A DNA stretch of 64,000 nt from Arthonia radiata (taxonomy: Eukaryota; Ascomycota; Arthoniomycetes; Arthoniales; Arthoniaceae), in assembly GCA_002989075.1 (NCBI GenBank), contig PSQN01000013.1, positions 371,178 through 435,177 of the forward strand. Reading direction: 5' to 3'. Of this stretch, positions 1 through 11,600 are shown one piece after another (the first letter of the stretch is position 1; each line of letters begins with the position of its first letter). The notes under the pieces were generated by a model. That model saw nothing but the letters and a program-made list of their open reading frames with translations. It had not been told where the DNA came from and did no database searches. The translations under genes were made by a program, and so were the position numbers.

Positions 1-1097
1 TGTCGTGTGTTCATCCCAAAGAATGATGCTGCAAAGTTGAGCGGTAAGAAGATGCAGGAGACTAGCGTGAGCCTTGATGGTCAGCATTGGTGATACTCTT
101 CACCTACGGAGAGTCTTGTCTCACCTTCGCATTCCAGCAGACTCTCGAACGGTCTGTTTAGTTTGCGAAATACTTGCTCTAGAAGCCGCTATCTCGAGCC
201 GAGCCTGCAAATTGCCAGCAAGCTGTTCGGCTTGCTCAATGAGCAGATCAAAATCGGAGATCGGATTGACGAAGGACTCCTTAGAGAGCTTCACAGACTG
301 CCTTGCCAAGTTCTGATAGCACACAAGGTTGCGTCGTGAAAGCCCAAGACAGGTAAGTTGAATTTGCAGCTCGGTAGCAGCGCACTGGTGGTGGAACCAC
401 TCTTCCTCTTCCGATAGCTCGCTCGCATCCAGAGTGCCCATACCACTCAGCAACGCGTTGGACATCTCGTTGCTAGTGGCGTGTAGGATCGTATGCTCGA
501 TTTAGGTTGTGAGAATGTCCAGAGGGTGCTGTAGCAACTGAAGAGCAGCTAGATCTTCTGGGCAAAGGTGAGAGAGGCTTCTCCAGACGTCCCAAAGCTC
601 GTTGGCTGATATACGCTCCTGGCACATTGCAAATACTGAGACTAGTTATCAAGCTGGCCATGCTACCATCCTGAGATGATACATACTTGTTAGCCTCCCG
701 TCCATTTTCAAGCAAGAGACAGAAAGGATGGCATCCGACGAAAAGGTGCTTGCAGATCGGTCTGCCACAGCACAAGCCTGAGAGTAGACGTGGGCGGTGG
801 GCTCTCGATCGTCTTCTTGAAGATTGCATCTACAGGGCCTCGTGTAGGTATGCGAAGCTCGCTGAAGCTGAATCGATCGACACAGCAGTCCGCTACTCCA
901 AAGAGCGTGTATTTGCTGTCACCGTTGGCATTCACGCGGTGTGTTGTGCCATTTTGTAGGAAGTGTTTGAACCATCTGAAGTCGTGGAGGAGGTCTTCGA
1001 TCTCACAATCAGGTTGATCTGCATGGGACCGTGGAGTGGCGGATCCCAGGGCAGTAGCATGTACATCTACCTCGGAGTGTGGAGCATTAATAGACAT
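1..1097 (-). pseudogene. CorA-like Mg2+ transporter homologue, 3'-truncated by the window edge and probably broken
   Basis: Reading leftwards, the last visible exon (72..1) follows a clean 52-bp intron (124..73; GTGAGA donor, CTGAC branch point, AAG acceptor) and encodes a hydrophobic segment ending in FFGMN. That is the first membrane helix and GMN selectivity signature of the CorA family. The exon before it (465..125) is a helical cytoplasmic stretch, as expected upstream of the first helix. Further upstream (1097..about 740) is an N-terminal domain with no obvious match. The parts do not join cleanly: an in-frame TAA lies at 502-504, between two stretches that read like one protein, and the natural reading changes frame near 745 without a usable intron. 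Known for the family: pentameric Mg2+ or Co2+ channels; many fungi carry divergent, expanded CorA-like sets. I infer a decaying accessory copy. The GMN assignment is firm; the pseudogene call is less so. Confidence 0.62.
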
Positions 1098-1479
1098 TAT
1101 CGTTGCGTATGCGTACTGTTGCCAACGATGTTGAGTAGGTGAGCAGGCCTGCAGCCTTCATCTGCGCCAAATTGGCAAGCCCCCTCTTACCTTATATTCC
1201 CACGCCGTCTCTTGAAAAGCAATGTTGTATAGCATGGCTCGCGCGTGCACAGAAGTCGGTCGCATGCAAAGCATTTCATGAATTCAAAAGCCAGATGAAA
1301 GATAGGCGAATATGTGCATATTACACGCATTATGACCAACAGCACGCAAGCCCGGAGTCAACTGCACGGGAAAGTTTTCGAGAAATGCAAACAAAGGGCC
1401 AGTAAGGAAAGTAAAGGGACCCAAAAGAGTTCTTTCGAGTTCAAATTGTTGAGATAGTTTCGTGACGTCCATCTTACCT
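1098..1479. other. intergenic, no gene seen
   Basis: Spacer between the CorA-like remnant and the 3' end of the reductase gene. Short open frames here have no coherent protein features. Confidence 0.5.
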
Positions 1480-2793
1480 TCATAGCCTTCCCCGTCCACC
1501 TTCGAAAGGCATGTACCCCTGCACTTCCCTGCTGATCATGTTCTGCTTACCCTTGATCAAGCTCACCATGCTATAATTCACCACAGCCTTGACGCCTACA
1601 GACTCACCACGTCGTACCACCCATCCATTGAGGTAATCAATCTCAGTCTCGACGCCTCTGCGCACATCCTGCAGCATACTGCTGATGTTCTCGCTGGTCT
1701 TGCGCGCTACACCCACCACAAGGTCTTCCAGTCGATCGGGACTGAAGCGTACGTCAATGTTCGGAATACCTTGGACCTCCGGCAGACGTCGGAATATGGC
1801 GCTGATCTCAAAAAGGAGAAGCCGCATTGTGCGGCTGAGACTTTGATTGTGCAAAACAGATCCATTGGGTGCATCGAGAAGGACTGTCAATGGGTTAACA
1901 ACACAATTGACAGCCAATTTGTCGAGCTGATGCAGCGTGAGTGTGCTTGAAGGGACTGGCAATGCGGCCAGTATGGGAAGATGTGTGAAGTTTCGCAGCA
2001 GATATCGTGACATGTCTATTGATGCGAGCTCTGTAGACTCAGCGTCCGGGTTTGTAGCCCGATCGTCTCGACTTCGAGGACGCTGCAACCGTGCCCTCTG
2101 AGCAAGCTCCTGCCGAGGCACGAAACCGATGTAGATGACGCCATGGCCAGCATGAACAGCACTGGCTGGACCGGTTGCGTGAACGCCATGACTGTTGATC
2201 CCAATCATGTAATTCGGCCTGCTGCTGGGGTCTGGGAAGACATGCTGATTGACCTCTTCTATTGTTCCGCAGCCATTTTGTAAGAACAACAATGTGCTGT
2301 CCTTTGACAGTCTATGCCGCAGCGGAAGCAGGCTCTTCACGGTCTGATGCGCTTTCGTCGTAACGACCAGATGATGTATCGGAGCATCCGATATAGCGTT
2401 AGGATAGCGATCTTCAATCCGTCTTCTGTCAATGAGGTCTCGAGATGGCTTCGTTCCTTGGAAACCTGGTTTGCGCTCTGGTAATAGTAATTCCGATGCG
2501 AAGGGTCCGCTCAGGCTCGGTGAGCCGTGAGTGGTGATGTTGATCATAGATTGGTTCTCTGGCTTTGTAAATTCGTACAGATATGAAGGTTTGTGAAAGA
2601 GCAGCGTAATCGGTGGAGGTTCTGGGCGATTATTGAGTGAGTGCGCTACGAACTTGCCGATACTACCAGTGCCGAGGATGTAGATGCGCTGCTCAGGGTC
2701 GCCCGGCTTGCGTGTAGATAGTTCTTGTGCCGACGGCCGCACGGGTACCTGTGAGCCAGTTGACGCAGAAGTAGGGCGCGAGCTCGAGGCCAT
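1480..2793 (-). CDS. 2-dehydropantoate 2-reductase (ketopantoate reductase) family protein
   Basis: Intronless 437-residue frame. After a low-complexity Ser/Thr-rich start of about 30 residues comes a Rossmann fold with the dinucleotide loop ILGTGSIGKFVA (about residues 39-50), which fits NADPH binding in the ApbA/PanE family. Further supporting motifs are VVTTKAHQT (about 148-156), LFLQNGCG (about 169-176) and the C-terminal helical domain beginning near LDKLAVNCVVNPLTVLL, which contains the conserved Lys and Asn-Pro. The family reduces ketopantoate to pantoate with NADPH in pantothenate and CoA synthesis. Fungi usually carry several paralogues (yeast PAN5 and Cbs2-like proteins), some with other substrates, so the exact substrate is not certain. 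It is divergent from LRP1, with a shared 518-bp promoter region. Confidence 0.88.
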   Translation of the reverse strand: MASSSRPTSASTGSQVPVRPSAQELSTRKPGDPEQRIYILGTGSIGKFVAHSLNNRPEPPPITLLFHKPSYLYEFTKPENQSMINITTHGSPSLSGPFASELLLPERKPGFQGTKPSRDLIDRRRIEDRYPNAISDAPIHHLVVTTKAHQTVKSLLPLRHRLSKDSTLLFLQNGCGTIEEVNQHVFPDPSSRPNYMIGINSHGVHATGPASAVHAGHGVIYIGFVPRQELAQRARLQRPRSRDDRATNPDAESTELASIDMSRYLLRNFTHLPILAALPVPSSTLTLHQLDKLAVNCVVNPLTVLLDAPNGSVLHNQSLSRTMRLLLFEISAIFRRLPEVQGIPNIDVRFSPDRLEDLVVGVARKTSENISSMLQDVRRGVETEIDYLNGWVVRRGESVGVKAVVNYSMVSLIKGKQNMISREVQGYMPFEGGRGRL

Positions 2794-3311
2794 TGTACGG
2801 GTGGGTTGTATATGAGACGCTTGAGCGCGGCGGAACAGGTGGGCTCTGGGTGCTGCGCAAGCGACCTGAGACGATCGATGCGATATGTTCGAGGTTCGAG
2901 CGTGGAAAGATCGTCGAGGAAGGGAAATGGCTGCCCAGCCATGGCCGTGGTTATCTCGAAGACATGGCTGTGATCTGAGGGTTGCTCGCAGTGGCCGCGT
3001 ACGCGGAGCTGCTGTGCTTGAAAACGACAGGTTGTGCAGATGATCTAGACGAGCTCATCGGTATGTTGCCGTCTGTACAATCATGAACTTTCTAAAACCC
3101 AAGAAGCGGATAGGGTGGACTGGTGATACTGGGTGTATAAGTGAACTCTCGTCCGGTTCATTGCAATCATCATCTCGCCTCTTGGCGCACTTCCAGATCG
3201 CGCCTTCCTTCTTTCAGACAAGCGTCCTTAAGATTCGACAACTACTCGAAATCTTTATTGAAACGACCGACATATTAACAGCCTTTTCAACAATCGAGCA
3301 ACGGCTTCACC
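2794..3311. promoter_or_regulatory. divergent promoter region between the reductase and LRP1
   Basis: Head-to-head spacer of 518 bp. It holds both 5' leaders and pyrimidine-rich runs close to the LRP1 start (3170-3220). I saw no gene or recognisable operator in it. Confidence 0.45.
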
Positions 3312-3989
3312 ATGGAGGCCGGGCAGTTCGAATCTCTGCTGTCGCAATTCGACGAGACCTCGACCGACCTTGAGGCTGCACTGACCCCCCTCCTCTCGCA
3401 ACCGCTCTCCACACTCACGCAGAAACTGCCACTGCTCGAACGTGCCAAATGCTACACTCTCACCACCTACGCCATCCTCTCGCTCCTCTTCAGCACTCTC
3501 AAACTAAATGACGTCGAGGCAAAGACGCATCCAGTATTCACAGAGTTGACGCGGTGTCGGCAGTACTTTGAGAAGATCAAAGAGACTGAGAGCGCGCACG
3601 AGAAGAAGGTCAATGGAGGAGAGCAGAGGAGACTAGTCGTTGATAAGGAGGCGGCGGGGCGATTTGTGAGGGCTGGCGTTGGGAATGAACGCAGACGTGC
3701 TGGTGAGCGCGAAGGAGAAGAGAAAAAGAAAGCGAAAGCCGAGAAGAGGCGGTTTGAGGAGGTTGAGCAGAATGAAGCCGAAGCAGATGCGCAAGAAGAC
3801 GTAGCTGGCAAGGAGGGCGGCGTGCAGTTGCCAGAGACGCCCGCAACAGTGCAAGAAGAGCCAGCGAAGAAGGAGCGGAAGCGGGGGAAGAAGCACAAGA
3901 AGAAGCATGATGCGCCCAAATCGTCGGGACAAGCCATGCAGGCCTTGATGGGCAAGTCAGAAAAGGGCTCCGGGAATGGTGGTGGCTGA
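3312..3989 (+). CDS. LRP1: Exosome cofactor Lrp1/Rrp47 (C1D family)
   Basis: Single-exon protein of 225 residues. The first ~110 residues form the Sas10/C1D helical domain: FESLLSQFDETSTDLEAAL, then KCYTLTTYAILSLLFSTLKLND, then an HPVFTELTRCRQYFEKIKETE segment, in the order seen in yeast Lrp1/Rrp47 and human C1D. The rest is charged and lysine-rich (KKERKRGKKHKKKHD near residue 195), typical of the family's basic RNA-binding and nuclear-targeting tail. Family role: Lrp1 stabilises Rrp6 and guides the nuclear exosome in 3' processing of 5.8S rRNA, snoRNAs and snRNAs. The ATG at 3312 is preceded by CACC and is the first in the conserved domain frame. Confidence 0.93.
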   Translation: MEAGQFESLLSQFDETSTDLEAALTPLLSQPLSTLTQKLPLLERAKCYTLTTYAILSLLFSTLKLNDVEAKTHPVFTELTRCRQYFEKIKETESAHEKKVNGGEQRRLVVDKEAAGRFVRAGVGNERRRAGEREGEEKKKAKAEKRRFEEVEQNEAEADAQEDVAGKEGGVQLPETPATVQEEPAKKERKRGKKHKKKHDAPKSSGQAMQALMGKSEKGSGNGGG

Positions 3990-4510
3990 AATCGAGATGA
4001 AAGATGGAGACGGCGGGAGACGGAGCCGTGTACGAATGAGACGCACAGGTTAACGGAGGAATGATGCACAAGCAGAACCTGCTTGAACTAGTGTGCTCCG
4101 TCACCACGTCTGGAACACAATTATCGTTCCCTCTATTGCTTGCTGAACGCAGCCCTACGTATCGCGGATCTCTGCGTGACGTTCACGAGATGGGAATGCG
4201 GGCAGCAGGAGGATCAACGGACGCCGTGGTTTGAGACCGTTCCATTGATGCCGCTGTGGGCACCGTGCTACACACCAAGGCTAATCTATGCTGTTCATTC
4301 CATCCAATGCAACGCCGCCGTTGACCGTCTACCAGCAGTCACCACACAGACCCCAGAAAAGGAGCGCCTCGCCCTGCTATGTTCACAAGCCCACCTCATC
4401 ACTATGTGCATATACAACAAACGAAACGTCAGTAGCGAGGGACGTATACCTTCTTCCTTCGTAGGCTATCACAGCCATATTCCTCACCATCATTACCAAA
4501 TCAGATCCCA
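3990..4510. other. convergent 3' spacer
   Basis: Tail-to-tail gap between LRP1 and the FHA gene. It should hold both 3' ends; no gene is supported. Confidence 0.5.
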
Positions 4511-6817
4511 TCATCGTTCAATGACTTTTTGCCAGCCATTGATGTACGCCATCATGCCCATACCTAATATTACAACGCCAATGATTGAAACGTAGGGTGC
4601 AGAGTGCACAAGCTGATCTTGCCGTGAGCTTCGACCACTCCCGGCTCCTGCTGATGCCTGCTCTTCCAAGTTGCAGCGAAGAGAAGCTATCGTTCGACCT
4701 AAGTCGTCCAGTTGCGCTGGCGAAAGGTCTTTTAGGTGGTCTGAGAAATCAAGTGACGTGGGTGAGCTGTTGGGATTCGGTCTGGGTGGCTTGATTGTAG
4801 CTTGTCGTTTGAGAACAGCGTTGACTTGGTCGTTGAGCTCATGGTCCATTGTGATCTCGTCTTCGTCGGGGTCCTCGACGTCGTCTGTGTGTGTCCCGTG
4901 CTCTTCTCTCCCACTGTTAGTATTAAGCTTAGGCGTCGGCTCCCGCCGGACTCTCCGCTTTTGCGCAGCATCGTCCCTTCGCCTCAAACTCTTCACCATG
5001 TCAGCCAGTGACTGTCGCTCCGTATCCCGCTCAGTCTCCGCAGCTTCCGCACGTTGTCTGAACTCCTCCATCTTCATTCGCATGCTCTCCATTTCTGTTC
5101 GCATGAGATCGCATTTCTCCTGCAAACGTGCCGCTGTTGCGGTGGCATCTGGAGCGTCAACCGCTGAAGCAGCATCGGTCACTTGTTTATCTGTCGAGCC
5201 TCCATTCATCGGTGATGAAGACTTGACCGAGAGACTCTCAGCGCGCTGCTCAGCTGATATTCGAGCCTCTCTTTCCAGCTTCAAGGACTCGTCCAAAGAC
5301 TTCAGTCGCTCGCTTTGATCATTAATCTCCCGCTGCGCTGTTGATAATGCCTCCACAAGACTGTTAATCTTGACAGCTGAGTCGACCTTTGTGGGTGAGT
5401 CGCCCAAGCTGAGCAAGGGTTTCTCGGTTTCTGCGCGTCGCAGCAGTGGTTGTAAAGCGGGTAGCTCGGCAAGCTTCGATCGTACGGCAGAGTCTGGCTT
5501 CTCCGGTAAGGGCTGTGACGGCGGCGGACCAGGTGGATCGGAAAAGCGCGCCTTAGACTCTGAGCCTTTAGAGGGCGAGTGAATCTTTTGTGGTTCTGGC
5601 ACGGGTAGTGGGTTCTGATGTGTGATGACGGCGTTGACAAAGTCGCTGGTGTTGTTGAGATCTTGACTTTGCAGACGGGCGTTCCGCAATTCGAAGCTCA
5701 GCTTCTTCGCAATCTGCTCCATCGTAACAGGTTGAAGCCACTTCGCGTGGTATGCTCCCACGTTGTTTGACCCCCCGGCTGAGAATCTCCCGCTACTGAT
5801 CGATCCTTGACTTGACGGTCGACTTCGAAAAGCAGGTGGCATTTGTTGACCCAAGCCGTTGACAGCACCGAATTCTGTGGCGGTGTTGATCTCCAGAGAA
5901 GAGGCTCCATAGGCCCCCGCGTGATCCACCCGCGCAGCCACCTTTGAATGTACGATGCTCTTACCATCTTCCGAGACAATGTCAATGCCCAGCTCCAACA
6001 CATCTGTTTCCTTGAGTGGGTGCGGGTCCGAGTCTCGGTTCTCCATCGATAATCTCTTCCCGTTCACGAATGTGCCATTGGATGACCGGACGTCACGAAT
6101 CCAGATCCTACCCTCCTGATCCGCCCACACTTCTGCGTGCTGTCGACTGAGCACCTTTGAGTCAAAGTAGCCGTTTTCCTGCAAATCATCAGTAAGAGCC
6201 TGGAGTCAACAAGAGTGTGCACATACTCGTGTAGGTAACGTCTTCGCATTCGTTTGCCGACCAATCTTGAGCACGTCGGGTACTACTGGTATTTGCATGG
6301 ATTTGCGCTCAAAGGTGCCATTCAATGGCGATAAAGAAAGTATTGCAGGGACATCCTGAGTCTGCTGGCGGCCCGCACCGTTGATCTGGGCTTGACTATT
6401 TAGTGCGTGGCTTTGAGAGTTCTGCGAGGCCGTGTGTAACGCTGATATCGCTGATGCCGCGGCGGCTGAGGAAGGCGACGGCGAGGGTCTCGCCGTTGAT
6501 ATACCTGATACCGGCTCTGCTTTCCCGCCCGCAGCTGGCCATAATCCTCTCCCCGTCTTTTTCCGTGCGCTTGTGTCGCCATTGGGTATACCATTGGCTG
6601 GCGGTTGAGCAGAAACTGTGGAGGTGGACGATGCAGATGAATTCGAAGAGAGCGACGAGGAGGAGTTGGAGCGTTGGACGGCTTTTCGTGTAGGGATGTA
6701 GTCGGACGTCATGTTACCGTTACCGGTCCATACATGACGTGAGAGGCCGTTGGGGATCTGGGATGGCGACTGCGTGAGAACTTGGGTCATTTCATCAAGA
6801 AAGCCCGAGGATTCCAC
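4511..6817 (-). CDS. Tail-anchored FHA-domain protein of the SLMAP / Far9-Far10 / Vps64 family (STRIPAK or FAR complex)
   Basis: Two exons (6817..6227 and 6178..4511) joined over a 48-bp intron (6226..6179) give about 752 residues. The intron falls inside the FHA domain. The spliced reading runs KIGRQTNAKTLPTR then ENGYFDSKVLSRQHAEVW, and continues through the phosphothreonine-binding core with RSSNGTFVNG (roughly residues 175-275). Before it is a Ser/Thr/Ala-rich disordered arm; after it come two heptad-rich segments (about 475-520 and 545-600) predicted as coiled coil. The last ~30 residues hold one membrane helix (YVSIIGVVILGMGMMAYI) with a short polar end, a tail anchor. This architecture matches human SLMAP, yeast Far9/Far10 and Sordaria PRO45/Neurospora HAM-4, which place the STRIPAK phosphatase complex on the nuclear envelope and ER and act in cell fusion and development. 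Confidence 0.9.
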
Positions 6818-7841
6818 TCGGTGTTGAAAAGCTTAGAAGAGCGTGCCGAGGACCGCCGATTCAACGGCAAGCGCGACCCACGGCAGAGATTATCCGGTGG
6901 TGGGGTGTGGGAGTTGCTCGACGCGTCTTGTGGCGTCGGAGGTGTCAAAGTGTGAAGATAGATCTGAAGGTCGAGGTCTGTGAGGGGCGGTCGTGTGCCC
7001 TCAATCGTTGGCGATCGCGAGCAGCCGGAGATGTGGGCGACGCGTAGATGTACGCAATGTGTTCGCCAGATTAGACGAGAGGTGGAAAGTGACAGCCGCA
7101 ACGCAAGATCGAGGCAGGCCTTGCAACTACGAGACAAAAGCTGGTCTGAGGGGTGCGAAGGGCGAACAATCCCTCGACCATGCCGTTTTCGGTTGTCCCA
7201 AAGGGGCTATACGATATCGAAATCGCCACTGCCGCAGACAACATCTCCCCTGCTTCAAATCTTCCCTGCGATGACAGTGTTTCCTAAGTGGCAATAATGC
7301 TTGAAGCAAATCTCGTCCATCAGCGCTTTAGATGTTTCTGCAATCGACAAGGAGAATTCAGAGTGCTCCAGCCCTGCCGTATGAGAGGCACAGCGTGGAT
7401 GTGAATTGGCCGGGCTTGAGATGAGAGTTGGAGAAGACCAACAAGAGATCCAGTGCCCGTACTTTCATCTTTGGTCTGACCTGGACAGACTTCACGGGCC
7501 CGAATGGTCGGTGCATTGTGTAATCAAGCAGGCGGTGGTGCATTTCGGATGCTGGGTATAAGAATATCACAGGCCAGCAACCTTACATGCACTTTCAGAG
7601 TCATGACGATAATAGTATTTCGTAGATAGTCGCCTTGCTCGTGTGATGTAGTTATGCTGCTGACACAACCTTTCCTCAATATCTTCAACGATCGCACGGT
7701 GGCAGTCCTGCTGCTCTGCTAGCGCCAAGACCTCGGAGTTGGTTCCACCTCCTCCGTCCATAGCAACCACTCGTCAACGACATTTGGTCGCCAGCTCAGA
7801 CGCCCGCATACGATAAGCTCTCAAGGCGCTTGATAAGCAGC
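6818..7841. other. intergenic kilobase, one weak unassigned frame
   Basis: Lies between the FHA gene and MGR2. A minus-strand frame at 7770..7567 encodes a helical, charged stretch (LALAEQQDCHRAIVEDIEER) of coding character, but I find no convincing partner exon or family, so I do not call a gene. Confidence 0.35.
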
Positions 7842-8365
7842 ATGCCTCCCGTACCAGCAAGCGCGGGAGGAGCGGGCATGGGCGGGCCCGGTACTTTCGA
7901 CAAGTGGAAAATGGGCGCGATGATGGGCGGTTCTGTTGGCACCGTGAGTGCTCACAGCGATGTTTTACAACTCACGGTGTGCTAATGTCGCACACCAGAT
8001 AATCGGCTTCATTTTCGGTACGCATCTTTTAGTCACTAGATACGAGCTACAAACACCTCCGAGACTGACGGCAAATAAGGCGGATGGAACATAATGCGCT
8101 TCGGCGCTGGCCCAAACGGCGTGATGCGGACACTCGGGCAATATATGCTAGGCTCTGGGGCGACGTTCGGGTATGCGCACAAAGCTCTAGAGAGTCGCTG
8201 TCGCTGATCGCATGCAGCTTTTTCATGGGCATTGGAACGGTCATACGGACGGAGGGCTCGCCATTGGCGCAAGAAGCATTTGCGCGCGCCCACAGACAAC
8301 CTCTCATTTTCCCACCCCCGCATCGGAGGAAGTTCGCAGATGATGTGCGAAGTGGGCGAAGATGA
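7842..8365 (+). CDS. MGR2: Mgr2 / ROMO1, TIM23 channel gatekeeper
   Basis: Four exons (7842..7943, 7999..8017, 8080..8170, 8218..8365) encode 119 residues; the second exon is only 19 nt. All three introns have GT..AG ends and the phases fit (0, 1, 2). The spliced protein has the family order: TFDKWKMGAMMGGSVGTIIGF, then the second-helix core GWNIMRFGAGPNGVMRTLGQYM, then SGATFGFFMGIGTVIRTEG. These are the two membrane hairpin helices of yeast Mgr2 and human ROMO1, including the Gly-rich packing faces and the RFGAGPNG loop. Known role: Mgr2 sits in the inner mitochondrial membrane, couples Tim21 to TIM23 and guards lateral release of preproteins. The C-terminal ~30 residues (basic, Pro-rich) extend beyond the core. 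The gene shows no long open frame. Confidence 0.93.
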
Positions 8366-8630
8366 ACAGAAGAGTGTGGAGCATCTCCACTTGTACAACA
8401 TCATGGCAAATACCTTTCACGTTGAGCAGTGAAGTCAGCGTTTTGCAACATCTTCGGGGTCATCATGCTCGATTTCATAACGAGCTCGTCTACCTAATAT
8501 CCAACCGTCTGTGGTCGTGATGTCGTCAAGTCATGTGAGGCTTTGTGCTTTGCCTCATGATCCGGCTCTGTAGTCGCCAATGCCTCGCTCCCCACCCTCT
8601 TCAACTACCATGTTGTATTCACCTTGTAGT

Positions 8631-11600
8631 TCACTCACCCATCGGATCGTCGCCAAAGGCAGGTCCCAAGCCTCCCAGGAATGAATAGTAATCCGGGATC
8701 TGGTCGCTCCCACCGTCGTTGCCGGCTTCGTCCTCTTCCTTGAGATAATCATTCACGCTGCGCAAGCTATCCATCTCTTCGTCTGTGTCCGTCTTGATAG
8801 ACTTTGAAGATCGTTTTCCTTTGACAGTTTTCTTCTTGCTTTTGCGTGGGCTCAGGACAACACCTTGATCAGCATCGTAGAATTGGCTCATGTCCATCTT
8901 ACCGTCCGAAGTAAGTCTGGCCGGGTTCTGAGGCGCATGAGCTGCTTGGTTCACGAACAAGCTCTGACCATCATCGATTTGATCATCATCATCATCGTCG
9001 CTGTCATTGGTTTCATTGTTGTTGTCAGTGTCAGCAAGATCTTCGCCTCCTTCGCCAGCGTTCCAAAGGCTTGCGGCTGCAGCATCACTCATTTCCTCCA
9101 ACTGGGAGAGGTCGAAGTCTTCACCATAGTGTGCTTGCGCCTGGTGACGGAGAATGTCGAGCGCGTCGTCCTCACCCCAGTCGAGCCCATCGATGTCGAC
9201 GGGATGGCCAGCTTCAATAGCTTCGTTGATCTCCCGCTGCTTCTCTTCTTGTTTCGCGAGAAGGTATTGATCAATCGAGCCTTTTATGACGATGCGGACG
9301 ACCTCCGTGGGCTTGGTCTGATTCATGCGGATAATGCGCATTTGTGCTTGCTTTTCCTTCGCGACATTCCACCACAGATCCACGGATATGACGCACGATG
9401 CAACCTCGAGATTGAGACCCTCGCTACCCGCAAACATGGACATCACCAGTATGGAGATGGTGGGATCCGTCTTGAACTTGCTGATAGCGCTGTCTTTCTC
9501 GGGATTCGTTAGGCTGCCATCATATCTGTCATGCTTCCACGACCTCTTTTGAAACTCTTTAGAGAGAATGGTGATGATCTGCGTCGAAAGCGTGAAGATA
9601 AGAATCTTCTTGGTGGGGTCCTCGCTTAGGCGCTTGCCGACTTCGTTGACAACAGCTTTGGTCTTGGACGAATGAAAGAGGGGCATATTGCCTTTCAACC
9701 ATTTCTCAATCGAGACCGTCGTCTTTGGTGGCTTTTTATCTTTGAGCTTCGGAGGCGGCTTCATGCCAGCATCCTTATACTTCTGCTTCTGCAACATTCT
9801 CCGCGGCCTTGTAGCGGCTTGCTCCTTCTTGTGCTTTGTGTAGGTTGCCTGAATGTTTTGTGACACATTGCGGGCCTTGGTGCACACCTCAGAAATGCGA
9901 GCTTGGCTGAGGCCCGGAAGAGCTTCTTTGAGGAGATCGCGCACGTCTTGAGGCGGCATTCTTCCAACGAGAGAAATGGCCAGGAGCCAGTGACGAGCCA
10001 GCTGAAGCATTCGCTGAAAGAGTCCCATGGTAAGCGCCTTTCGTGCTCCATCACTCACACTGCGATTTTTCCGCAACGCCTGAATGGCTTGCCAGCATTC
10101 AGCACTGATCTTCTGGACAACATAGCGCTCGACCGGGTCAGCATCAATCTCAACATCGGGGCGTGTAGTTGGTGGAATGTTGGCGATTGGCTGACCGAAG
10201 ATGCGATCGTCATACGTCCTCCTGATCATGAGCCGCTCAATTTCTCGAAGCAGTTCTCGCTTGTCGTTATCGAGGTAGAAGTCTGTGAAGTGCGACTCCG
10301 TCTCCGTTTCAGGCATGCGCAGGAGGCTGAAGTAGGCGAAAGCTTCCTTGTAGGAGTTGACCAAGGGCGTGGCCGTCACAGCCCAGTGGTGAGTAGCCTC
10401 GAGAGCGCGGCAAGATTTGGATGTCTTTGTGTTGGCGTTTCTGATTGCGTGGGCCTCATCAAGAATGACCCTGTGCCACTTCATCTGATGCAGCGCGCCT
10501 TTGCTTCTGTTGCCCTCCTGCACCCATGTCTGGAACGTTTCCAAACCTGTCTCGAAATCTCCTGTAGTCGGAGGCGGCTGATCCTTTTCATACGACTTAA
10601 TGATCTCGTTCGCCGTCGCAAAACTGGGAGAGGGTCAGCAGAGGCAAAAATTTTAGTGCAAATAATGGTCTTACACGATCTTTTGGCGGCTCAGATGCTC
10701 TACAGCTTCCTCCAGCGCATCCTCCTCGTCTTCATGCATATTCTTGTAGAGCGAGTACTTGAACCGGCCCACCTTTCCAAAAGTGGCTTTGGGGTCTTCG
10801 ACGTGGTCCTTGATCTGGTCCAGCCATACGGTCGCAATCGGATCTTTGCATACGATGAGAGTCACCGTATCGGAATTCTCCTTGAGGTCGTGCACAATGG
10901 TCACCAGCATCTGCAGTGTCTTGCCGAGGCCCGGCTCGTCGCAAAGAAGACCACCTTGAGGGTGCTGTCTGCTGGTCTCTCGATCGCGAATCCATGCAAC
11001 ATTGAGCAATTGGTACATCGTCAAGAGCTTGTTATGGGTCAGGTGAGGTCAAAAACAATGGTCAACCCCATTTGTACTTACAGTCTTAATTCCACGAAAA
11101 TTGAACAGGTTGTTACCTGCGGGCTGCATTTGCCGAGGACCAAAAGTCTGGCAACCCTTCTCCATAGCCCGAACCTCCTCAGGGGTTGCCCCTGCGGCGC
11201 GCATCTGCTGAGCGTACTTTCTGACGTTGCCAACAACGTCAGACGTGAATGTCGGCCCATCAGACGGTTGAGCACGGTTTGTGACGGAATTGTTGCTGAA
11301 AACGCTGCTAAGATTGAAGCCAGAGATCTTGAATGGATTCTGGTTGCCGAGCTTACGAGCTCGTCTGCGCTTTGGTGGGGACATCTGGGTGCTTGGCCCG
11401 GAACCAGGAGTGAGGGTGCGCTTTGATGTGACGGAGCGTGAAGGTGAGCTCAACGACATTGGGGTGGGCAAATGCGCTGCGTTGGACTCGTCGGTGAGAT
11501 CAATGAGATCGTGCTCGCATGGGGTGTGCGGCATCACCGAGTCTTGCACATCTCTAGTGAGGTCTATAGAATCCCTCTCACCGGGATCTGGCGACACATT

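Noticed and set aside
3467-4107. Ser/Phe/Pro-rich minus-strand frames of up to 200 codons
   Set aside because: Antisense of the Lys/Glu-rich LRP1 tail; low-complexity mirror image, no motif.
4671-5318. 215-codon plus-strand frame rich in Ser and Arg
   Set aside because: Antisense shadow of the coiled-coil part of the FHA gene; composition is what reverse-complemented Glu/Arg-rich coils give.
9903-11426. 507-codon plus-strand open frame
   Set aside because: Lies opposite the SNF2 gene, whose motor motifs, introns and composition are clear. The antisense reading has no domain and crosses the SNF2 introns.
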